The notes beneath the pieces were generated by a model. That model did not search any database. It was not told the origin of the DNA and worked only from the letters and a program-made list of their open reading frames with translations. Position numbers and translations under genes: made by a program. Below, piece by piece: positions 17,374-23,740 of a stretch of DNA of 64,000 bases. The stretch covers positions 62,001-126,000 of the forward strand of contig JALOBW010000003.1 of NCBI GenBank assembly GCA_023228085.1, written 5' to 3'. Numbering within the stretch: the stretch's first letter is position 1; each line of letters opens with the position of its first letter. Origin of the DNA: a bacterium. Lineage in GTDB: Bacteria; Patescibacteriota; Minisyncoccia; Minisyncoccales; Minisyncoccaceae.

Positions 17374-18474
17374 TTAATCGCCAAGAGATTCAATAATAGC
17401 TAATTCCATTGGTAATTGTGGAATAGAAGAATATTTTGTCTTATTCTCGGCATCCATTAACAATTCTAATGTCTTTGCTAGTCTCTTTTCTTCAAATAAT
17501 TCTGACTGCTCTATCGCCTTTTCTTTTGCTTCCTTTGTTTCGCTGGGCATTACTATATCAATTAATTCGGCACCTATCTTTAATAACATAATCTTCCTTA
17601 GATAGTCAATTGTCATGCTTAAAAAGTCGGATATATCCAATCCTTTCTCCATATTATCACTAATGAATTTAATTGCTTTTACTTTCTCTTTTTTAGCCAA
17701 CATATCAACCAGTTCAATTGCAAGATTAATATCTGATAGTCCTAGTATTTCACGTACATCTCCAGAAGTAAAAGCAACATCCGTAACAAAATTAATAAGC
17801 TGGTTCATTTTGGCTTCCGCGTCACGAAGTGATCCATCGGCTGATGAAATAAGAAGATCTAATGCATCCTTTTCTATTTTTATTTTTTCGGCTTTGCAAA
17901 TAATTTTAAGCTTTTCTTCTATGATGTCGTGATTTAATTTGTGAAAATTAAATTTCTGACACCTAGAAGAAATAGTAGGAATCATTTTGTTCGCTTCGGT
18001 AGTGGCTAAAATAAAGACAACGTATGCAGGCGGTTCTTCCATTATCTTCAATAGTGCGTTTGTGGCATCCTTTGATAATTGATGAGCTTCGTCCAATATT
18101 AAAACTTTATACTTCAAAAAAGTTGGAGCAAATCTTATACTTTCGCGTAGTGATTTTATTTCTTCTATTCCCCTATTGGATGCAGCATCAACTTCAATTA
18201 AGTCTATAGCTCTTCCTTCGTTGATTTCTTTACACGAGGGACATTCGTTGCAAGGCTCGGCACCCTGTCTGTTTTGACAATTGATAGCTTTAGCAAAAAT
18301 TCTTGCCATAGTGGTTTTTCCTGTTCCACGATGTCCAGAAAACAAATAAGCATGGCTAATAGAACCAGTTGATATCTCGTTCATGATAACTTTCGTGACC
18401 TGTTCCTGACCGACAAAATCCTTAAAACTTTTTGGTCTATACTTCCTGTATAATACTAGATTGTTTTCTGCCAT
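17374..18474 (-). CDS. dnaX: DNA polymerase III subunit gamma/tau, gamma-length
   Basis: This 366-residue clamp-loader ATPase has Walker A GHRGTGKTT (near residue 47), the zinc module CQNRQGAEPCNECPSC, Walker B ILDEAHQLS and the sensor SRC motif, and then the domain III helices. It ends where the tau-specific domains IV-V would begin, so only a gamma-like product is made and the helicase/polymerase-tethering part is missing or encoded elsewhere. The adjacent tRNA-Gln follows after 3 nt. Family assignment is secure. Confidence 0.95.
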   Translation of the reverse strand: MAENNLVLYRKYRPKSFKDFVGQEQVTKVIMNEISTGSISHAYLFSGHRGTGKTTMARIFAKAINCQNRQGAEPCNECPSCKEINEGRAIDLIEVDAASNRGIEEIKSLRESIRFAPTFLKYKVLILDEAHQLSKDATNALLKIMEEPPAYVVFILATTEANKMIPTISSRCQKFNFHKLNHDIIEEKLKIICKAEKIKIEKDALDLLISSADGSLRDAEAKMNQLINFVTDVAFTSGDVREILGLSDINLAIELVDMLAKKEKVKAIKFISDNMEKGLDISDFLSMTIDYLRKIMLLKIGAELIDIVMPSETKEAKEKAIEQSELFEEKRLAKTLELLMDAENKTKYSSIPQLPMELAIIESLGD

Positions 18475-18521
18475 ATGTACCCATTCTATTATTTTTGAGG
18501 ATAAAAATCAACTTGTATGAC

Positions 18522-18730
18522 TTAGTAATTAGTGGTTCGTAACCATCCTACACTTTCTCCTGAAAACAGAAAGTTTCGGAATGGCACGGCTAGTAATTAG
18601 GGCTATGAAGTTTACTTCCAGTAAACTTTAAGGCATTTTTATAGATTCCCGCCTTCGTCCGCCTGCGGCGAGACAAGCGGGAATGACAAAGTTGAAGGTC
18701 GGACCTCGCTCAAGGTCGGACCTCGTGATA
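18522..18730. repeat. Dispersed GC-rich intergenic hairpin repeat (copy 2)
   Basis: This copy contains a TAGTAATTAG block, a CTCCTGAAAACAGAAAG / TTCGGAATGGCAC block shared with 31211-31250, and a hairpin GTTTACTTCCAGTAAAC followed by TTTAAGGCATTTTTATAGATTCCC. It then has CCGCCTGCGGCGAGACAAGC before a GGGAATGACA tail, shared with 31516-31551. Near the end GGTCGGACCTCG occurs twice in tandem. It lies between dnaX and the cysK leader and codes for nothing evident. Confidence 0.75.
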
Positions 18731-18738
18731 TGGATTTC

Positions 18739-18774
18739 TTGACACTAAAACAATAAAGAGATACCATAAATTCA
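18739..18774 (+). promoter_or_regulatory. Promoter of the cysK-cysS leader
   Basis: A consensus -35 TTGACA (18739-18744) and a -10 TACCAT (18762-18767) are separated by 17 nt. The leader-peptide ATG begins 7 nt after the -10, so the leader ORF is probably translated from the very 5' end of the RNA. Confidence 0.75.
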
Positions 18775-18825
18775 ATGATTACAACGAAAACTCATAAAAT
18801 CTGTTGTTGCTGCGTTTGTCCTTAG
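18775..18825 (+). CDS. Cysteine-rich leader peptide (MITTKTHKICCCCVCP)
   Basis: This 16-codon ORF ends with codons TGT TGT TGC TGC GTT TGT CCT TAG, so five of the last seven residues are Cys. It starts 7 nt downstream of a promoter -10 box, has no Shine-Dalgarno, and is followed directly by sequences that can form either an antiterminator or a terminator. The next genes make cysteine (cysK) and charge tRNA-Cys (cysS). A ribosome stalled at the Cys codons during cysteine or Cys-tRNA shortage would be the sensor. Leaderless polycysteine leader ORFs that regulate cysteine genes are known in mycobacteria; the case here is inferred from layout only. Confidence 0.8.
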   Translation: MITTKTHKICCCCVCP

Positions 18826-18827
18826 CT

Positions 18828-18897
18828 AAAAGGGATTTGTTTTTGTCATCATTAACACTTTAAAAATCGAATCCCTTTGTCCAGGGATTTTTTATTT
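18828..18897 (+). promoter_or_regulatory. Putative transcription attenuator before cysK
   Basis: AAAGGGATT (18829-18837), just 3 nt after the leader stop codon, can pair perfectly with AATCCCTTT (18870-18878). The same downstream strand instead forms the terminator hairpin AATCCCT (18870-18876) / AGGGATT (18883-18889) with loop TTGTCC and a T-run. A ribosome reaching the leader stop would cover the first segment and allow termination; stalling upstream at Cys codons would free it to make the antiterminator. This is the classical attenuator arrangement. Confidence 0.75.
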
Positions 18898-18929
18898 AGT
18901 AAAAATATATTAAGATATAATTAAAAAAT

Positions 18930-19784
18930 ATGAAAACATTTTTAGAGCTTATAGGTAATACCCCTATGGTAATGGTTGAGGAATTACCTGCAAAAATATA
19001 TGCAAAACTTGAAGCCTTTAATCCTGGAGGGTCAATAAAAGATAGGACTGCCCTTGCAATGATAGAATCGGCTGAAAAAAAAGGCATACTCAAAAAGGGA
19101 GATTGCCTAATTGAATCCACTAGCGGAAATACTGGTATTGCAATGGCGATGATTGCTGCTGCAAAGGGGTACGGAATGAAAATAGTGACTACTTCTAATA
19201 TTGCGAAAGGAAAAGTAAGAATACTTGAAAAATTCGGAGCTGAAGTTATCTTTGACGACAGACTAAGGCAAGAAGTGATTCCTAGTATAAAAGAAATGGT
19301 AGCTAATTCGGATAATTTGGTGTATTTAAATCAATACGAAAACGAAGCTAATGTTATCGCTCATTTTGAGGGAACTGGAAAAGAAATTCTGGAACAAATT
19401 GAAGAACCAAAAATAGATTTTTTTGTAGCTGGAATAGGTACTGGAGGAACCATAACTGGAATTGCCAAAAGACTTAAAGAAAAGCATCCAGATTTAAAAG
19501 TAATTGGAGTAATGCCTCAAGTGGGACATGAAATAATTGAAGGAATCAAGTCAATAAAAGAAGGATTTGTTCCTCCTGTGATGGACCAAAAAATTATTGA
19601 TGAAATGTATGAATTAACAGAAGAACAGTCTCTAATCGGAAGGGATTATTTAGCCAGTACTAAGGGCATCCTAGCTGGTCCAAGTTCTGGAGCTTCTATG
19701 TATGCGGCATTAGAAGTGGCAAAGAAGAATCCTGGAACTGTTATTGTGACTGTATTTCCTGATCGGGGAGAAAGATATCTATAA
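18930..19784 (+). CDS. cysK: Cysteine synthase (O-acetylserine sulfhydrylase family)
   Basis: This 284-residue PLP enzyme replaces the acetyl group of O-acetylserine with sulfide to make cysteine. The PLP lysine is K37 in PGGSIKDRT; STSGNTGIA is the substrate loop and GIGTGGTITG the phosphate-binding loop. The C-terminal helical extension of long CysK proteins is short. A serine- or thiosulfate-using CysM specificity cannot be excluded. A second possible -10 (TATAAT, 18916-18921) lies 8 nt before the ATG without a good -35. It is 19 nt upstream of cysS, and both lie behind the Cys-rich leader. Confidence 0.92.
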   Translation: MKTFLELIGNTPMVMVEELPAKIYAKLEAFNPGGSIKDRTALAMIESAEKKGILKKGDCLIESTSGNTGIAMAMIAAAKGYGMKIVTTSNIAKGKVRILEKFGAEVIFDDRLRQEVIPSIKEMVANSDNLVYLNQYENEANVIAHFEGTGKEILEQIEEPKIDFFVAGIGTGGTITGIAKRLKEKHPDLKVIGVMPQVGHEIIEGIKSIKEGFVPPVMDQKIIDEMYELTEEQSLIGRDYLASTKGILAGPSSGASMYAALEVAKKNPGTVIVTVFPDRGERYL

Positions 19785-19803
19785 CTATTGACCCTATAAA
19801 TAT

Positions 19804-21276
19804 ATGATCAAGTTCTATAATACCCTTACAAAAAAGAAAGAAGAATTCAAATCCATAGAGCCTCAAAAAGCTGGAATATATACTTGTGGACCAACTGTTT
19901 ATTGGTTTGCTCATGTCGGCAACCTAAGAACATACATATTTGAGGATATCTTAAAAAGAGTTCTTTCTTACAATGGATACAGTGTAAAACATATAATGAA
20001 TATTACTGATGTTGGACACCTTACATCCGACTCTGATTCGGGTGAAGACAAATTAGAAAAAGGGGCAAGACAAGAGAAAAAAAGTGTTTGGGATATTGCG
20101 AATTTCTACACCGAATGCTTCTTGAAAGATTTGAAGCTTTTAAATATTTTAGATCCAACAGTTTTAGTGAAAGCTACCGACACCATAAAGGAACAGATTG
20201 AACTTATTGAACTACTAGAGAAAAAAGGTTTTACTTATACTATATCTGATGGTGTATATTTTGACACTTCAAAATTAGAAAAATATGGGAAATTATGGGG
20301 CGAAAAAGAAAAAACTGAACTCCGAGGCAGAATTGAAGAAGTTGCAGAAAAGAAAAATCCGACTGATTTTGCCTTATGGAAATTTAGCCCAAAGAATGAA
20401 CAAAGGCAAATGGAATGGAACTCTCCTTGGGGAGTAGGATTTCCTGGATGGCATACAGAGTGCGTAGTTATGAGTATTGAAAACTTAGGAATACCTTTTG
20501 ATATTCATTGTGGAGGAATTGATCACGTATCTATACATCACACTAATGAAATAGCCCAAGCTGAAGCGGCTTATGAAAAAATAATGTCAAATTATTGGAT
20601 GCACGGGGAGTTCTTGAACGTAAAAGAAGGAAAGATGAGTAAGTCTCTTGGTAATATTACTACTATTTCCGATTTAAAAAACAAAGGTATTAGTCCTTTG
20701 GCTTATAGATATCAATGTTTAAATACTCATTATAGGCAAAAAATGAACTTTAGTGACGAAAGTATTGAGTTTTCACAGAATACCTTAGAAAAGTTATATG
20801 AAAGGGCTAGTGAACTAAAAATAGCCCCAAAAACACCTTTAACAAAAGCAAGTGAGGAATACGAAAAACAATTTTTGGATTTTATAAACGATGATCTTAA
20901 TATACCTAGTGCTCTTGCCTTAACTTGGGATATATTGAAAGATAAGGAATTGAGTGATTATGAAAAATATTCCCTACTAATAGAATTTGATAAAGTATTC
21001 GGACTCAGAATTACTGATATTGATTTCAATAAAAAGGATTTGGGTGAATATATTTTAAAAACTATTAATGAAGAGGGTTTGCCAATTCTCACCAATAATA
21101 TAGATATTGTCCCAGAAGAAATAATCGCAATGATAAAAGAAAGAGTTAATGCTAGAAACGATAAACAATGGGGTCTCGCTGATGAGCTAAGAGAGAGAAT
21201 AAAACAAAAAGGATGGCTAGTTGAAGACAGTGAAAACCAAACAATTATAAAACAAATAAAAAAAGAAGACGCTTAA
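19804..21276 (+). CDS. cysS: Cysteinyl-tRNA synthetase
   Basis: This 490-residue class I synthetase charges tRNA-Cys. The N-terminus IYTCGPTVYWFAHVGNLRTY contains the first zinc ligand and a HIGH variant (HVGN); further zinc ligands are in GWHTECVVMS and IHCGGIDHVSIHHTNE; the KMSKS loop is GKMSKSLGN. The C-terminal DALR-type anticodon domain is complete. It shares the attenuated transcript with cysK, so the cell couples cysteine synthesis and charging. Its TAA lies in the loop of the downstream terminator. Confidence 0.96.
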   Translation: MIKFYNTLTKKKEEFKSIEPQKAGIYTCGPTVYWFAHVGNLRTYIFEDILKRVLSYNGYSVKHIMNITDVGHLTSDSDSGEDKLEKGARQEKKSVWDIANFYTECFLKDLKLLNILDPTVLVKATDTIKEQIELIELLEKKGFTYTISDGVYFDTSKLEKYGKLWGEKEKTELRGRIEEVAEKKNPTDFALWKFSPKNEQRQMEWNSPWGVGFPGWHTECVVMSIENLGIPFDIHCGGIDHVSIHHTNEIAQAEAAYEKIMSNYWMHGEFLNVKEGKMSKSLGNITTISDLKNKGISPLAYRYQCLNTHYRQKMNFSDESIEFSQNTLEKLYERASELKIAPKTPLTKASEEYEKQFLDFINDDLNIPSALALTWDILKDKELSDYEKYSLLIEFDKVFGLRITDIDFNKKDLGEYILKTINEEGLPILTNNIDIVPEEIIAMIKERVNARNDKQWGLADELRERIKQKGWLVEDSENQTIIKQIKKEDA

Positions 21277-21290
21277 TTGCGTCTTTTTTA
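21264..21290 (+). terminator. cysS terminator overlapping the stop codon
   Basis: AAGACGC / GCGTCTT with loop TTAATT is followed by a T-run. The cysS TAA stop lies at the base of the loop, an economical layout also seen for the DHH-like gene at 44565. Confidence 0.85.
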
Positions 21291-21344
21291 GTATCTGTAA
21301 TTAAGAAGATTATCTTACAATAAATAAATTGGAGCCGTTTATTT

Positions 21345-21740
21345 TTAATTCATACAACGCCCCACCCCCTGAGTGCAAGCAGTTCCATCGTTTCCTAAAT
21401 ATCCAGTATCGTCAATGCAAAAAACTTTGTCCCCTTTCATTGCCTTAATGCAGTATTTTGAATAACTTTCATCATGATGTATCTCGGCTGGATTTCCTGT
21501 AATAGCGGCCAAATCAATTTTTAGTACTTTGATTTCCACATCATCACTAAATCCTTTAAGACTACCATTTTTCATTCTGTAAACTTCTGCCCATGATTCC
21601 AGTTGCCTTAAATCGTACTTTATCTTTTTTTCATTATCTATGTTTTGCATTTGCATAATTGTAAATACGGGGATTGAAAAAAAGAACAAAAATACTAAAC
21701 AGAAAATTATGAGTTTTGCGGGGCTAAATACTTCTTGCAT
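21345..21740 (-). CDS. Pseudopilin-like membrane-anchored protein, 131 aa
   Basis: An N-terminal membrane helix (residues about 9-30) is followed by a polar helix (NEKKIKYDLRQLESWAEVYRMKNG) and a small globular part with four cysteines, including one near YCIKAM and another in the final GRCMN. The layout resembles type IV pilin-like or competence pseudopilin proteins, but no GFTLIE prepilin cleavage site is present. It is 4 nt downstream of the DUF11-type surface protein gene. Probably extracellular; function not assigned. Confidence 0.6.
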   Translation of the reverse strand: MQEVFSPAKLIIFCLVFLFFFSIPVFTIMQMQNIDNEKKIKYDLRQLESWAEVYRMKNGSLKGFSDDVEIKVLKIDLAAITGNPAEIHHDESYSKYCIKAMKGDKVFCIDDTGYLGNDGTACTQGVGRCMN

Positions 21741-21744
21741 AGGC

Positions 21745-23364
21745 TTATTTACTGTATATTGGATCAGTATTAGTTGTTAAATTATTATTGGTCCAAAGAT
21801 CAGTTCCTGATAATTGGGTTGAGCCGATAAGTAAAACGTCTGTATCAATTGTTTCTGGATTTATAGATAATTGAAATGCACAATTTTTAACGTCATTAAA
21901 GACACCTGTCCCTGCTTCTATTGAACCGATATCCCATGTTAATTGTCTTGTACCCTCATCGTAGGAAATTTTTGTCCCTTCAGGAGTTCTTGTCTGCCCA
22001 TCTATAAAACGCACTCCACTTGGAAGAACTGTAGTCATCTTAGCATTACTAACATCATTATAAGTATTCTTTGCAGTCCATTCTACAGTAAAAGTAGTTT
22101 TTTCTCCGGATTGAACAGGCATAGGACCAGAATCACTAAATATTTTACTATCTGTTCTGATATTTTGAGTAGCTGAAAGTGATGAATTTATCTTGTTTAA
22201 AAATTCTTGTTTTATTTGCCCTAAAGTCATGCTTGTTTTAATGAAAGGATTCTTATCTCCTTGGTTTCGCATAGCCCATTTCTTATTGGTAGAAATCCAG
22301 AATTCAACTTTTCCCTCTGTGTTGACTGAAAAGTCTTGCAATTCGGAAATCACATTACCATCCCAGACCAAAGAATTATCCCCTTTTTGATAAACTCCAT
22401 CTGGAGCTTGGATAGAGTTAAAATCTAAACCACTCCCCTCAAGCTTAACTATAAGTGCAATATTTTTCATATCTTCGTCACCAACATTTCTAAAAGAGAT
22501 TTCATAGTGTAGCCTATCACCCATAGTAACGGCATACCCTTCTTTGTTGTTTATTTTTTCGGTAAATTGAACAGAAGGAGCGATTATTGCAACTCCTCTA
22601 TTTGACTCTTTCAGAACAATAAAATTTCCGTCTTGCCAAACACCAATTTTTGCCTTAAAAACTTTTTGATCTTGAGGGTTTCCATTTAGTATTCCCGAAA
22701 TTTCTATTTTTCCACTATCTGATTCATTGAGAATAGGAATATCCCATTGTTTATTGTCCATGCCTTTCGGTTTTGAAGAAACAAACTGAAAATCAGACGG
22801 GTACTCAATTGAACATGACAAGTCTTTTAAGGGGTATGGAACACTGGACGAGTAAGATATTCTTACAGTTATCGGTCTGCCTGCTCCAGATTTTTGTGGT
22901 AAGTCCATACTTAAATCAAGTGGTAATTTACCTAATATAGTTGAGAATGAACTCGTAGTTTCGGTTTTTACTTTTAAATCTTGGGGCTGAAAACTAACTC
23001 TTACTTCTGCCTTCTTCAAATCTCCCTCCTTGCCCAAAAGCCTAGTAATAAATTTCATAGTCCTTTCTTGTCCTGGATAAATAGTTCCCCCCAACTCATC
23101 AGCTAGTACTTTTTTTGTTTTGGCTCCATCATCGGTAATAGCTCCATCGGGATACGTAAATATCATTTCTGGATTTTCTAGATTTATTGAACCATTGTTT
23201 TTATATTTTACAACATATTCAAATTCCTCTCCCACATCAACTTTATCTGGTCCAATGATCTCCAATTTCAAAATCCCTCTATCAAATGCCATTTTTTGCC
23301 AGAAAAAAAAGAAAACAAGGATTACTACTATTAAAGATATGAAAAATATCAGTTTTTTGTTCAT
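21745..23364 (-). CDS. Cell-surface protein with DUF11-like beta-sandwich repeats
   Basis: This 539-residue protein has an N-terminal membrane anchor (residues about 4-21) and several extracellular beta-sandwich modules. These carry typical motifs: VGEEFEYVVKYKNNGSINLENP, GDRLHYEISFRNVGDEDMKNI, and SGEKTTFTVEWTAKNTYNDVSNAKM ending in LTWDIGSIEAGTG. These fit the DUF11/conserved-repeat family of wall or surface proteins. No sortase motif or C-terminal anchor is seen, so it is held by the N-terminal helix. It is in a three-gene run with a small basic protein upstream and a pseudopilin-like protein downstream. Confidence 0.75.
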   Translation of the reverse strand: MNKKLIFFISLIVVILVFFFFWQKMAFDRGILKLEIIGPDKVDVGEEFEYVVKYKNNGSINLENPEMIFTYPDGAITDDGAKTKKVLADELGGTIYPGQERTMKFITRLLGKEGDLKKAEVRVSFQPQDLKVKTETTSSFSTILGKLPLDLSMDLPQKSGAGRPITVRISYSSSVPYPLKDLSCSIEYPSDFQFVSSKPKGMDNKQWDIPILNESDSGKIEISGILNGNPQDQKVFKAKIGVWQDGNFIVLKESNRGVAIIAPSVQFTEKINNKEGYAVTMGDRLHYEISFRNVGDEDMKNIALIVKLEGSGLDFNSIQAPDGVYQKGDNSLVWDGNVISELQDFSVNTEGKVEFWISTNKKWAMRNQGDKNPFIKTSMTLGQIKQEFLNKINSSLSATQNIRTDSKIFSDSGPMPVQSGEKTTFTVEWTAKNTYNDVSNAKMTTVLPSGVRFIDGQTRTPEGTKISYDEGTRQLTWDIGSIEAGTGVFNDVKNCAFQLSINPETIDTDVLLIGSTQLSGTDLWTNNNLTTNTDPIYSK

Positions 23365-23367
23365 AAG

Positions 23368-23712
23368 CTATTTTTTTCCTTTTATGCTGTTTTTTAAACT
23401 TGCTAGTGCGTTTCCGTATTGTGTTTGTGAGGGATCTCCTTTTACAACATTAAAATCCCAAGGCTTAACAACGCTCTCATATTTCTTGCTATTTATCCCA
23501 CTAGTTTTATTTTTAATTCCAAGTAAAACATTCCTATATTTGTTATCTTGCTTTTGTTGTTCATCTTTTGGTTTTGGGGTGACATTATAATTCCAACCAA
23601 ATCTTCTTTCTTTTTTTTCTTCTACCTTTTTTTTGCCATGGTCAAAAGATCCACCATCTGATCGATGACCTCCGATACTTCCACTTTTACCGGGTTTTTC
23701 TATTGGAAACAT
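23368..23712 (-). CDS. Hypothetical basic, low-complexity protein, 114 aa
   Basis: This polar, Lys/Gly-rich and probably disordered protein contains GKSGSIGGHRSDGGSFDHGKK and KPKDEQQKQDNKYRN. No membrane segment or known domain is visible. It is 3 nt upstream of the DUF11-type gene on the same strand and may belong to the same surface system, perhaps as a cytoplasmic partner. Unrecognised. Confidence 0.55.
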   Translation of the reverse strand: MFPIEKPGKSGSIGGHRSDGGSFDHGKKKVEEKKERRFGWNYNVTPKPKDEQQKQDNKYRNVLLGIKNKTSGINSKKYESVVKPWDFNVVKGDPSQTQYGNALASLKNSIKGKK

Positions 23713-23740
23713 TTGAATATTAGAAGTTATTTTTTATGTA

